Shown: positions 54,090-63,156 of the stretch, in pieces
Numbering within the stretch: the stretch's first letter is position 1
How the letters are laid out: each line of letters begins with the position of its first letter
Source: Pararhizobium sp. IMCC21322
GTDB taxonomy: Bacteria; Pseudomonadota; Alphaproteobacteria; Rhizobiales; GCA-2746425
Direction: 5' to 3'
Length of the DNA: 64,000 bases
Assembly (NCBI RefSeq): GCF_030758295.1
Contig: NZ_CP132335.1
Span: 4,378,412-4,442,411, forward strand
The notes under the pieces: model-generated
What the model was told of the DNA's origin: nothing
Seen by the model: the letters and a program-made list of their open reading frames with translations, nothing else
Database searches by the model: none
Program-made: the position numbers and the translations under genes

Positions 54090-54764
54090 TCAGAACTTGT
54101 ATCCAAGTCCGGCCCGGATCGTATGCGACGTCAGATCGGCATCAACATCTGTCGTCAGCTCATAGGTCTCTTCACCAAAATCAGTGTAAAGATATTCAAC
54201 GCGAGCCAGAATGTTATCAGTCATCGCCGCTTCAACGCCGGCGCCCACAACGTAACCGCTGTGCCAGTTATCATCGCTGACTGTGCCATCATCTGCTGTG
54301 ACGTTGGCAAAGGCGACACCGCCCGTACCGTAGGCAAGAACGCGGTCAAAGGCGTAACCGACACGGCCCCGTACGCTGCCAATCATATCGGTTTCAAGAC
54401 TTGTTGCGCCGGATGACTCATCAAGTCCAACGGCGGCAAAATCGCCTTCAACACCAAAGACAAGGCTTCCGGACTGGAAGTTGAATCCGGTGTAGGCACC
54501 AGCCACATAGCCATTGTCATCAATATCATTCAAGCCTTCTACATTGTATTCCGCCCAGGTATAGCCAAGCATGGCACCCAGATAGACACCCGACCAATCG
54601 TAGGATGTGGGCTGAACCGGGAGGGGTTCATACACTTCAACTTGGGGCTCAACTGGAAGGTCTGCAGCCCTTGCCACCATAGTCAGGGCCAATACCGCAA
54701 CAGCGGCTGCACCGGTTGTCTTCAGAACAGATTTTTGATTTGGCAGATAAGAATTTACGGACAT
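54090..54764 (-). CDS. Outer-membrane beta-barrel protein, Omp25/RopB-like (paralogue)
   Basis: 224 residues. The signal peptide ends near LTMVARAADLP. A short proline-rich linker follows, then an eight-stranded barrel: YDWSGVYLGAMLGYTWAEYN, AGAYTGFNFQSGSLVFGVEGDF, GSVRGRVGYAFDRVLAYGTGG, ARVEYLYTDFGEE and the C-terminal HTIRAGLGYKF. It shares its strand pattern with the gene at 53248 but has a separate promoter and terminator, so the pair is a diverged tandem duplication. Confidence 0.9.
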   Translation of the reverse strand: MSVNSYLPNQKSVLKTTGAAAVAVLALTMVARAADLPVEPQVEVYEPLPVQPTSYDWSGVYLGAMLGYTWAEYNVEGLNDIDDNGYVAGAYTGFNFQSGSLVFGVEGDFAAVGLDESSGATSLETDMIGSVRGRVGYAFDRVLAYGTGGVAFANVTADDGTVSDDNWHSGYVVGAGVEAAMTDNILARVEYLYTDFGEETYELTTDVDADLTSHTIRAGLGYKF

Positions 54765-55124
54765 TTTTTTATCCTCAGATTACTCGTTACAGGTTCAAGC
54801 GTACCGCAATGCTCAAGCTATCTCTTGTAGGAAGCTGTCACGGCGGTTGAGGGTATAATCATTGCAAAATGCGGCTTCGCATGGGGCAAATTCGGTTGAT
54901 TCTGTGATGAATTGTGCTCATTTTACGACGAAAATCGGGCCATCCTGCCGCTGTTGCATAGCTGGCTACAGACCATGTCTGAATTCATGATCAACGCTTC
55001 AATTCCTGAATTCGGTCCCTATATAGGGACAATGCCTGTGGGGGGTGTTGGCTGATGGAACCCCTGCGCCCGAAGCCTGTGTCACCTTCATTTGTCTGCT
55101 GCAAACCAAGGACCTTCCCTCGCA
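54765..55124. other. 360-bp intergenic stretch between the barrel gene and the antiporter
   Basis: No gene seen. It contains the promoter of the barrel gene on the left and, at 55015-55030, a perfect 16-bp palindrome near the start of the antiporter gene. Confidence 0.45.
55015..55030. promoter_or_regulatory. Perfect 16-bp palindrome GTCCCTATATAGGGAC
   Basis: Exactly self-complementary, with TATATA at its centre, 94 bp before the antiporter start codon. It could be an operator over a -10 element. No regulator is assigned. Confidence 0.45.
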
Positions 55125-56084
55125 ATGATTACCTATCTGGCACTTCTCGCCGGTCTTATTATCTTGGTTTTTGCTGGCGATCTGCTGGTCCGTGGTGCTG
55201 TAGGCGTGGCCGAGCGCCTGGGCATTCCTGCACTCATAATCGGCCTTACAATTGTCGCCTTTGGTACTTCAGCGCCAGAGTTGGTGATTTCCATGAAGGC
55301 TGCAGCTTCCGGCGCACCGGGTCTGGCCATCGGCAATGTGGTTGGTTCCAACATCGCCAACATTCTGCTGGTTCTGGGCGCGCCTTCATTGATTTTTGCC
55401 ACAGCGTGCAGCGGGCCCGGTACACGGCGCAATGCGCTGTTCATGGTGACCATCACGCTTGGCTTTGTTGCGCTGGCAAGCGATGGAATGTTGAGCCGAC
55501 TGGACGCAGTGGTGATGCTGTCCCTGCTGGGCGTCTTTCTCTACGATAATTATCGAAGCGCAAGACGACACCGCAAACAGGCGCAGGATGCCCTGCAAGA
55601 CGAGTTTGGTGACATTGGTACCAAACCGGCCTGGATGCTGAGCGGGTTCCTGCTGGTCGGCCTTATCGGCCTGCCCATAGGTGCCAGCTTCACAATTTTT
55701 GGTGCTACAGAAATTGCACGCAACTGGGGCGTATCGGAAACCTCCATTGGCCTGACAGTTGTTGCGATCGGCACCTCACTGCCAGAACTTGTGGCCGCTG
55801 TCATGGCTGCCTTTCATCGGCAAAGCGCCGTTGCCATCGGCAACGTCATCGGCTCCAACATATTTAATCTGCTCGCGATCATGGGCACTACAGCCGCAGT
55901 GTTTCCGCTTCCGGTTCCAGGCGATGTATTTGTACCGGACATGTGGATCATGGTGCTGACATCTATGTGTCTGCTGCCCTTTATATTCCTGTCCAAATCC
56001 ATTACCCGTCCTGTAGGGGTAATCATGGTTCTGCTTTATGTCGCCTATGTGATTTCGGCATTGCACCCCCATGGCTTCTTATAG
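55125..56084 (+). CDS. Calcium/sodium antiporter, CaCA family (YrbG-like)
   Basis: 319 residues from the ATG at 55125, with AAGGA upstream. It has about ten membrane helices and the two inverted alpha repeats of the family: GTSAPELVISMKAA with GNVVGSNIANILL in the first half, and GTSLPELVAAVMAA with GNVIGSNIFNLLA in the second. It exchanges Ca2+ or another cation against Na+ or K+ across the inner membrane. It lies 28 bp before the SDR gene on the same strand and may share a transcript with it. Confidence 0.93.
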   Translation: MITYLALLAGLIILVFAGDLLVRGAVGVAERLGIPALIIGLTIVAFGTSAPELVISMKAAASGAPGLAIGNVVGSNIANILLVLGAPSLIFATACSGPGTRRNALFMVTITLGFVALASDGMLSRLDAVVMLSLLGVFLYDNYRSARRHRKQAQDALQDEFGDIGTKPAWMLSGFLLVGLIGLPIGASFTIFGATEIARNWGVSETSIGLTVVAIGTSLPELVAAVMAAFHRQSAVAIGNVIGSNIFNLLAIMGTTAAVFPLPVPGDVFVPDMWIMVLTSMCLLPFIFLSKSITRPVGVIMVLLYVAYVISALHPHGFL

Positions 56085-56112
56085 GTTTGGACCGGCAATA
56101 TAGCGAGTTGAT

Positions 56113-56868
56113 ATGAGCGAACATGCATTGGTAACCGGCGCAGCAAAGCGCATCGGCAAAGCACTGGCCCTGCATCTGGCTGATCAGGGCTATTGTGTCA
56201 GCGTACATTACAACACTTCCAGGGCCGACGCGCAGAAGGTTGTATCCGACATTCAGTCTCGCGGCGGCAAGGCGGTGGCCATACAGGCCGATTTGGCGGA
56301 CATGGGCTCGGTCATCCAACTGGAAGCTCAGGCTGCAGCAGAATTCGGACCTGTGACGCTGCTGGTCAACAATGCCTCCACTTTTGTGTCTGATGAAATC
56401 GGTTCAATCACTCCCGAAAGCTGGGACCACCATTTACAGCCCAACCTTCAGGCCCCGGTCTTTCTGGCACAGGCGATGGCAGACCGCTTGCCAAAGGCGG
56501 AAAAGGGCTTGATCATCAACATGATTGACCAGCGTGTTTGGGCCCTGACCCCGCGCTACATGTCCTACACATTGTCAAAAGCCGCTCTTTGGAGTGCAAC
56601 ACAGACACTGGCGCAGGCACTTGCACCCAATATCCGCGTCAACGGCATAGGGCCCGGCCCAACACTGTCCAACGCGCGCCAGTCAGATGCTGATTTTCAG
56701 GCGCAGATCAACGCAACAATTTTGCAGGTCCAACCGCAATTATCCGAAATCACAGCGGCGATTGATTTCATTCGCAAAGCGCCATCCATGACAGGACAGA
56801 TGATTGCCCTGGATAGCGGTCAGCATCTGGCATGGGAAACACCGGATGTGGTAGGCTGCTTTGAATGA
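56113..56868 (+). CDS. SDR family oxidoreductase, pteridine-reductase-like (FolM type)
   Basis: 251 residues. The cofactor motif [10 protein letters not shown] has the Arg typical of NADPH-using pteridine reductases, and the catalytic set is Asp (MIDQRVW), Tyr and Lys (YTLSK). The usual SDR Ser is replaced by Asp, exactly as in PTR1/FolM enzymes. It may reduce dihydrofolate or a pterin. Its stop overlaps the start of uvrC by 4 bp (ATGA). It is likely a cytoplasmic enzyme. Confidence 0.85.
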   Translation: MSEHALVTGAAKRIGKALALHLADQGYCVSVHYNTSRADAQKVVSDIQSRGGKAVAIQADLADMGSVIQLEAQAAAEFGPVTLLVNNASTFVSDEIGSITPESWDHHLQPNLQAPVFLAQAMADRLPKAEKGLIINMIDQRVWALTPRYMSYTLSKAALWSATQTLAQALAPNIRVNGIGPGPTLSNARQSDADFQAQINATILQVQPQLSEITAAIDFIRKAPSMTGQMIALDSGQHLAWETPDVVGCFE

Positions 56869-58835
56869 GCGAGCAATCCACTGAACCCCCAGTACCAGAG
56901 GCACCGAGTAAGGCCGATGACGAGCACGCGAGTGAAGGCCAGCCGGATGTAAAAACCGGTCCGCAGATCATTCTGGCCTTCGCTAAAAAACTGCCGAACA
57001 ACCCCGGCGTCTATCGCATGTATGGCGCTAAGGGCGACGTGCTTTATGTGGGCAAGGCGCGCAGTCTTAAAAAGCGGGTCACCAACTATACCCGCATGAT
57101 GGGCCAGACCAACCGCATCGCCCGCATGATCAGCCAAACGGCGGGCATGGAGTTTGTCAGCACGCGCACTGAAACCGAAGCGCTGCTGCTGGAAGCCAAT
57201 CTCATCAAGCGGTTCCGGCCCAAATACAATGTTCTGCTGCGCGATGATAAGAGCTTTCCCTATATCCACATAGCTGAAGACCATGATGCCCCTCAGCTTT
57301 TAAAGCATCGTGGCGCGCGCAAGGGTAAGGGCAGTTACTTTGGTCCTTTTGCCTCTGCCGGTTCCGTCAACCGAACCATTACGGCGCTGCAAAAAGCCTT
57401 CCTGCTGCGCAATTGCAGCGATTCCTATTACGAAAACCGCACCCGCCCCTGCCTGCAATTTCAGATCAAACGCTGTTCAGGCCCCTGCACCGGTGAAATT
57501 TCCAAGGAGAACTACGCCGAACTGGTGGACGAAGCCAAAGGGTTCCTGTCAGGCAAAAGCCAGAAGGTGCAGCAGGAACTGGCAGGAAAAATGGAAGCCG
57601 CTTCCGGTGATCTTGATTTTGAGACCGCAGCCATTTACCGAGACCGGCTGGCGGCGCTGTCACACATTCAATCGCAACAGGGCATCAATCCGCACACGGT
57701 CAAGGAAGCAGATGTGTTCGCCCTTCATCAACAGGATGGCCAGACCTGCATTCAGGTCTTCTTCTTCCGCACGGGCCAGAATTGGGGCAACCGGGCCTAT
57801 TTCCCCAAAGCCGACGAAACCCTTGATCCAGGTTTTGTACTGGAAGCTTTCCTGACCCAGTTTTACGATGATAAGCCAACGCCCTCTCACATTCTTGTCT
57901 CCCACCTGGGAGAAGAGCATGAATTGCTGTCAGAAGCCCTCACTGAACGCATGGGGCACAAGGTGCACCTGTCCAAACCGTTGCGCGGCGAAAAGCGGGA
58001 TCTCATCGCTCATGCCATGACCAATGCCCGCGAAGCGCTGGGGCGCAAACAGGCTGAAACCAGCTCGCAACAAAAATTGCTGCGCGGTCTGCAGGAGGTG
58101 TTTGAACTGTCAGATATGCCACGGCGCATTGAGGTCTATGACAACAGCCACATTATGGGCACCAATGCGGTCGGTGGCATGATTGTGGCTGGCGTCGATG
58201 GCTTTTTGAAAAACCAGTACCGTAAGTTCAATATCAAATCCAAGGACATCACGCCCGGTGATGATTACGGCATGATGCGTGAAGTGCTCACCCGGCGTTT
58301 TTCACGTCTCATGAAAGAGACTGATGGCCCCAAGCACGCCACTGAGGAGGACACAATTGATGCAGGCACCTGGCCTGACCTGTTGCTAATCGATGGCGGC
58401 ATCGGCCAAATCAATGCTGTAAAGGGCGTTCTGAAAGAGTTGGGTGTTACTGACATGCCGATTGCCGGCATCGCCAAGGGCCCGGACCGTGATGCAGGCC
58501 GGGAAAAATTCATCGTGCCAGGCCGCGCGCCGTTTATGCTGCCTGAGCGTGACCCTGTTCTCTATTTCATCCAGCGCATGCGCGATGAAGCCCACCGCTT
58601 CGCCATCGGTTCCCACCGCGCGCGGCGCAAGCGGGACATTACCAAAAACCCACTGGACGAGATACCGGGCATCGGCCCGACCCGCAAACGCGCCATCCTG
58701 CACCATTTCGGCACAGCCAAAGCCACCAGCAAGGCGGGATTGACAGATTTGGAAAAAGTGCCGGGCGTCTCCGCCCAAATGGCGCAAATCATTTTCGATT
58801 TTTTCCATGATACAGGAAAAAACGAAACGGATTAA
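56865..58835 (+). CDS. uvrC: Excinuclease ABC subunit C
   Basis: 656 residues in the standard order: a GIY-YIG nuclease domain ([20 protein letters not shown]), the Cys-containing middle, a UvrB-binding UVR motif (about residues 235-270), the RNase-H-like second nuclease ([20 protein letters not shown]) and C-terminal helix-hairpin-helix repeats ([16 protein letters not shown]). It makes both incisions in nucleotide excision repair with UvrAB. It is coupled to the SDR gene upstream. In many alphaproteobacteria pgsA follows directly; here an insert of about 4.3 kb separates them. Confidence 0.97.
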   Translation: MSEQSTEPPVPEAPSKADDEHASEGQPDVKTGPQIILAFAKKLPNNPGVYRMYGAKGDVLYVGKARSLKKRVTNYTRMMGQTNRIARMISQTAGMEFVSTRTETEALLLEANLIKRFRPKYNVLLRDDKSFPYIHIAEDHDAPQLLKHRGARKGKGSYFGPFASAGSVNRTITALQKAFLLRNCSDSYYENRTRPCLQFQIKRCSGPCTGEISKENYAELVDEAKGFLSGKSQKVQQELAGKMEAASGDLDFETAAIYRDRLAALSHIQSQQGINPHTVKEADVFALHQQDGQTCIQVFFFRTGQNWGNRAYFPKADETLDPGFVLEAFLTQFYDDKPTPSHILVSHLGEEHELLSEALTERMGHKVHLSKPLRGEKRDLIAHAMTNAREALGRKQAETSSQQKLLRGLQEVFELSDMPRRIEVYDNSHIMGTNAVGGMIVAGVDGFLKNQYRKFNIKSKDITPGDDYGMMREVLTRRFSRLMKETDGPKHATEEDTIDAGTWPDLLLIDGGIGQINAVKGVLKELGVTDMPIAGIAKGPDRDAGREKFIVPGRAPFMLPERDPVLYFIQRMRDEAHRFAIGSHRARRKRDITKNPLDEIPGIGPTRKRAILHHFGTAKATSKAGLTDLEKVPGVSAQMAQIIFDFFHDTGKNETD

Positions 58836-58851
58836 CTCACAGTTTTTTTGA

Positions 58852-59196
58852 CTAAAATAACGCTAACTGGTCAACAATAGGCGGGTGGAACGTACCTATA
58901 ATTACATATGGGTTCGGTGCACTCATGTGCCATCGTCTCGTTGTGCCAAGAAATAAGTACAAGTCTTTTTTGTTGGCAAAATCATCGAGATACTTTTCAC
59001 GAACCTTTTTTGCTGCTTCCCTAGGTGTCGAACCTTTTAGGCAGTTCCAGTATAACTGTCCAATTTCCCAATCCTCTATCATCATGTTGCTGACTTTACC
59101 TGCATCATCAGCAAAGCGATATTTGAACTTAAATGGCAGTTTGGGCATTAAATTGAAGTCGGGATTTTTGCTCTCGTCGAACAATGAACCTTGATC
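58852..59196 (-). pseudogene. 3' part of an unknown gene interrupted by an insertion sequence
   Basis: Minus-strand frame of 114 codons plus stop (DQGSLFDESKNPDFNLMPKL to the end VDQLALF). It has no start of its own. Its frame joins exactly to the frame of 60047-60515 if the IS and one copy of the TA duplication are removed, giving one protein of about 271 residues. The part contains WEIGQLYWNCLKG, a Lys/Arg-rich helix (AAKKVREKYLDDFANKK), and LGTTRRWHMSAPNPYVIIG. No family recognised. Confidence 0.85.
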
Positions 59197-59198
59197 TA

Positions 59199-60044
59199 GG
59201 TTCAGGACCCATTAAAATTTGGGATTCCCATCGGCAGTGATTTGTGATTCCTTCCAATCGAGGAGGATCACAGATGAGCACTTTGTTTTGGCTTTCCGAA
59301 GAGCAACTTGAGCGGATGAAACCACATTTTCCACTTTCGCACGGCATCCCGCGTGTCGATGACCGTCGTGTACTGAGTGGCATCATCCACGTTATCAGAA
59401 ACGGCCTTCGATGGTGCGATGCGCCAGTTGATTATGGGCCGCATAAGACGCTGTACAATCGGTTTGTGCGGTGGAGCGGACTGGGCGTTTTTGATCGTAT
59501 ATTCAGCAGTTTGGTGGCCGAGGAAGGTCCGCCAGATACATTGATCATTGATGCCACACACCTGAAGGCTCATCGCACTGCGGCAAGCCTTCAAAAAAAG
59601 GGGTTCTTCCCCGTCGCATCGGTCGCACCAAAGGCGGGTTAAATTCCAAGCTTCACGCTGTCACCGATGGCAAGGGACGGCCCATCATGATGGCCTTGAG
59701 CGAAGGGCAAATGTCGGATCATCTGGGTGCCAAGCTGCTGTACCCAGCCATGCCAAGCGCCCAAACGCTGATCGGGGACAAAGGATACGATAGCGACGAG
59801 TTCCGCGCAGCATTGAAAGCAAAAGGCATCAAGCCCTGCATTCCGCCAAGATCAGGCAGGAATAATCCGGCCACATATTCAAAGGCATTGTACAAACAGC
59901 GCAATCTGATCGAACGCATGTTTGGCAAACTCAAGGACTGGCGCCGTATCGCGACCCGCTACGACCGATGCGCCCATACCTACTTCTCAGCAATCTGCAT
60001 CGCCGCAACAGTGATCTTCTGGATCAATCAATGAGTCCTGACCC
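59199..60044 (+). mobile_element. IS5-family (IS427-group) insertion sequence
   Basis: The element is 846 bp. Its terminal inverted repeats are GGTTCAGGACCCATT (59199-59213) and, at the right end on the other strand, GGGTCAGGACTCATT (60044-60030), two mismatches in 15. It is flanked by TA on both sides (59197-59198 and 60045-60046), a 2-bp target duplication usual for the group. It encodes a two-frame transposase. Insertion is inside a minus-strand gene whose frame is perfectly restored on removal, so it is recent. Confidence 0.92.
59274..60034 (+). CDS. IS427-group transposase, made by -1 frameshift
   Basis: Frame one (59274-59642, 122 residues, MSTLFWLSEEQLERMKPHFP) carries the first catalytic Asp in LIIDATHLKAHR. 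Frame two is in the -1 frame, reads RRIGRTKGGLNSKLHAVTDG, and runs to 60034. It carries the second Asp in LIGDKGYDSDEF and the Glu in RNLIERMFGKLKDWRRI. The switch site is A7G4 at 59593-59603, a typical slippery run. The frameshifted product would be a full-length DDE transposase. Confidence 0.9.
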
Positions 60045-60046
60045 TA

Positions 60047-60515
60047 AAGCAGCCCTCGCAGCTTCCAATTTTCCAATCTCCCAATCAGATTCTGTTGCCT
60101 CCACAATGAAATCCAGGATTCTGGCTGCTTTGAAGATCACCAAAGAGAACTTGTTTGATTTGGCTCCCGCAATGATAGTTTCGAGATTTTCGTAAATTTT
60201 ATTTGAACTGAAGATAAGTTCCTTTCGGCTTGCCCAACCATGTTCAGTCCCGACTAACTTGCCAAGCGTAATATCATCTATGTTTACGGGACTATAGCTC
60301 TCAGGCCGAGGGTCTCTCGCATTCTTTGCAAGTTCGAGTTCAATCCATTGATATTTTCTATAACGTTGGCTGTCGGTCAAAAAGCGAAATGGTGATGGAT
60401 AAATTCTGATCCAACTTCCATCCTGTTTAAAACCAGCAGTACAGACCAATTCTGCATATTTCTGCGAAAGCGTTGGGTAGGTTTTTACAGCAATTAAGAC
60501 GCGCTCTTTTGCCAT
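60047..60515 (-). pseudogene. 5' part of an unknown gene interrupted by the IS
   Basis: 156 codons from the ATG at 60515: MAKERVLIAVKTYPTLSQKY, then FKQDGSWIRIYPSPFRF, WIELELAK and VATESDWEIGKLEAARAA-type sequence up to the insertion point. It begins 7 bp after the stop of the DUF488 gene, so the two were coupled. The IS makes it end in IS sequence (GSGLID). I recognise no family. The short beta-rich first half (DGSWIRIYP) suggests an OB-like fold, but this is only an impression. Confidence 0.85.
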
Positions 60516-60522
60516 GCAAATC

Positions 60523-61434
60523 CTAAATATGAGATATTGAGCAGTTCCAGCGAGGACGCTTCATCATTGCGTTTGCAACTCGCCCACGATGACACATACA
60601 GTGCTCTGCTTCAAAACAAGTTATAGCAACGCGATGTTTTTCTGTAAAAATGCCTGCCAATTGATCAAGTGCTCGCTCATTTTGCTTCAGCGTTGTAGAC
60701 TCATATTCATTAAATAAACGATTGTAATCAGCTTGGGAATTCAATTCACGTCGTTTATCCGAAACAATACCCAAGTCAGGTATATGAACGTATTCAATAT
60801 CTAATTTTTCCAATGTACTGGAAAGTGTTTTTTTAGAAAAACCATATTTTCGACTCAACGGATTTTTTCGAACATCACAAAGCACGCGAACGTTATTTTT
60901 AATTAGCCTATTTAGGTAATTCTCAAATGATTTTCCTTCGTATCCAATAGTAAAGAAAGCATCTTCGGATTGAGTTGGGTTTGCCTCATTGATCACTTTG
61001 AGCTCCTCTTCGCTCATCAGACTTTCCGCAACTTCCGACCGTGTGGCAAAGTAAGGAAAACGACGATAAACTTCTCTTATCAAATCATCGCCATTGATTG
61101 ATTTGAACTGTCCAAAGAACAATTCCATTTTCTTTTTGTCCGCATCGTCCAGCATGGACAAATAGTCCATTTGGGTTGACAGCAACTTCCACTGCTCCGA
61201 GTCAGCCAAAATATTAAATTCAATCAATTTACGCCGGTCTGCATAAGATTGAAATGAGAAACAACCGAAACGGTATGGAACAAACTCATAGCTCTTTTGC
61301 TGTTGGCATGTCTCGGTGAACAAAAAGAGATATTTCTGCATATTGACGCCACCCAAACTTCCGCCAAACTTTTGCAAGAGTGCCAAAAGGACTTTCTGTC
61401 GAGAGTACAACGCTGGGAAGGCTAATTGATTCAT
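60523..61434 (-). CDS. DUF488 protein fused to an N-terminal Panacea-like domain
   Basis: 303 residues in two parts. Residues 10-90 (RQKVLLALLQKFGGSLGGVN, then MQKYLFLFTETCQQQKSYEF and VPYRFGCFSFQSYADRRKL) resemble the SocA/Panacea domain found in antitoxins. Residues 160-290 are DUF488: TIGYEGKSF, CDVRKNPLSRKYGFSKKTL, VHIPDLGI and CFEAEHCMCHR (Cys273, Cys279, Cys281). DUF488 is a nuclease- or nucleoside-hydrolase-like family of unknown biochemistry. The gene is AT-rich compared with its neighbours. It is translationally coupled to the IS-broken gene downstream. A defence or toxin-antitoxin role is possible but unproven. Confidence 0.75.
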   Translation of the reverse strand: MNQLAFPALYSRQKVLLALLQKFGGSLGGVNMQKYLFLFTETCQQQKSYEFVPYRFGCFSFQSYADRRKLIEFNILADSEQWKLLSTQMDYLSMLDDADKKKMELFFGQFKSINGDDLIREVYRRFPYFATRSEVAESLMSEEELKVINEANPTQSEDAFFTIGYEGKSFENYLNRLIKNNVRVLCDVRKNPLSRKYGFSKKTLSSTLEKLDIEYVHIPDLGIVSDKRRELNSQADYNRLFNEYESTTLKQNERALDQLAGIFTEKHRVAITCFEAEHCMCHRGRVANAMMKRPRWNCSISHI

Positions 61435-61570
61435 AGACTCAAGTTACAACACTTTCGATTCTTGAAAAGAGGTTTCTCAGTTTGAGATTTGTAGATTTAT
61501 TCAGCGCATCTAAATGGCAGAAACCAAAAAAGGAGCGACGCCCACCGGTGGATGAAGCTTCGCTGTACAG

Positions 61571-62950
61571 CTAGAGTTTGGACGTAGCCAACCCGAGGCC
61601 CAACCGATCTCTCATTACGAAGCGCGCCATCAGCAGAATAGCGGCCACTGCCAGACCAAGCGCCAGTCCTGTCCACACACCCACGCCACCAAGACCGAGC
61701 GGAAATGCCAGCACATATCCGCTGCCAAGCCCGACAATCCAATAGCTGATGATGGCAATAACCATAGGCATGCGTGTATCCTGCATGCCGCGCAAGGCAC
61801 CGGCCGCAACTGCCTGTGTCCCGTCAACGAGCTGAAACAAAGCGGCCAGAAACAAATAAGGGATGGCAAGTGCAACAACTGCCTCAGTATCTTCTCGGGC
61901 TGCGTTCAGAAATAAGGAAATCAGCGGAGTCGGTATGGCCAGAAAAACCAACGCAGCAGCGCCACTGAAACCAACCGCAAGAATGATTGTTGCATAAGCT
62001 GCCCGTTGCAAATCCTCCGCGTTGCGACGTCCATAAGCCAGCGCCACACGTGTCGTCGCGACATTGGACAATCCAAGTGGTACCATGAAGGACAGGCTGG
62101 CCAATTGCATGACAATGCCATGCGCTGCAAGCTCCAGCGTCCCGATGCGTCCAACCAAAATGGTGGCGGCAGCGAACAAGCCGACTTCAGCCAACAGGGT
62201 CATGCCAATCGGGAAACCAAGACGAATAATCCGGCGCAAAATTTCAGTGTCAACGCGCCAGAACCGCCCATAAATCTCAAAATTCTTCATACGTTTGTCG
62301 TACAACGACAACAAAACCATGCCTGCCAGTGTCAAAGTAGCAGTGCCCAGTGTTGCAACAGCGGCCCCCTCAACACCCAATTCCGGAGCGCCCCAATTGC
62401 CAAATATGAACATGTAGTTCAGTGCGATATTGGCCACAACACCCAGAATGTTGATGGCAAACATTATGTTTGCGCAATCGAGCACAGTGTAAAATGCCCG
62501 CAAATTCATGAACATCAGCATGGGCAACAAAGCCCATTTCGCAATGCCAATATAACCGCTGGCAAAACGGACCGTTTCAGGCGTCTGCCCTGCAAACAGC
62601 AAAATTGCTTCCGTATTGAACAGAATCGCAATTGCCAAAATCGTGTACCCGCTGGCCACCCAGAACCCCATGCGAATGGTTCTGCGCAGCATAATCGGGT
62701 CTTCAGCCCCCTGCGCCTCTGCTGCCAGTGGCAACACAGCCTGGGTCAGTCCCAGACCGACAATAAACAGCGTGAAGAAAAAGGCAGTCGCCAACGCCAG
62801 TGCCGCCAGCTCGGCTGCGCCGAGCCGCCCAACCATCAACGTATCTGTAATCCCGATAGCCGCCTGTGCCAGCTGAATGCCGACCAAAGGCACAGACAGG
62901 CTGAGTGTCTGTGCAAAGTGGGTGCGCCAGGATTTAATCGGCAGGGTCAC
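61571..62950 (-). CDS. MATE family efflux transporter
   Basis: 459 residues with about twelve membrane helices in two homologous halves. Typical MATE segments are VGIQLAQAAIGITDTLMVGR at the first helix, the second-half GFPIGMTLLAEVGLFAAATI, and LVDGTQAVAAGALRGMQDTR. NorM-type proteins export cationic drugs or metabolites against Na+ or H+. It lies in the uvrC-pgsA gap but has ordinary codon use, so it need not have arrived with the AT-rich cassette. Confidence 0.93.
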   Translation of the reverse strand: MTLPIKSWRTHFAQTLSLSVPLVGIQLAQAAIGITDTLMVGRLGAAELAALALATAFFFTLFIVGLGLTQAVLPLAAEAQGAEDPIMLRRTIRMGFWVASGYTILAIAILFNTEAILLFAGQTPETVRFASGYIGIAKWALLPMLMFMNLRAFYTVLDCANIMFAINILGVVANIALNYMFIFGNWGAPELGVEGAAVATLGTATLTLAGMVLLSLYDKRMKNFEIYGRFWRVDTEILRRIIRLGFPIGMTLLAEVGLFAAATILVGRIGTLELAAHGIVMQLASLSFMVPLGLSNVATTRVALAYGRRNAEDLQRAAYATIILAVGFSGAAALVFLAIPTPLISLFLNAAREDTEAVVALAIPYLFLAALFQLVDGTQAVAAGALRGMQDTRMPMVIAIISYWIVGLGSGYVLAFPLGLGGVGVWTGLALGLAVAAILLMARFVMRDRLGLGLATSKL

Positions 62951-63156
62951 GAATTGTCATTCTTCTTGGGATCGGGATAGCACCCCTATCTCGCCCAAGC
63001 GAAACACTCAAATGATCTTTTGTGAAGGCCAGATCAACTCTGATGATGAGGAACGCCGCCAGAGCGATCATCCCATGCTTAACCACCCATCACTTTAGCG
63101 CGACAATTCATCGGTTTAGCATTGACGCACACATGGCCCCGTGTTGCATTGCAAAA

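Noticed and set aside
62006-62980. 324-codon open frame antisense to the MATE gene
   Set aside because: The translation is Gln/His/Asn-rich with no hydrophobic core or family pattern; the MATE gene explains the region.
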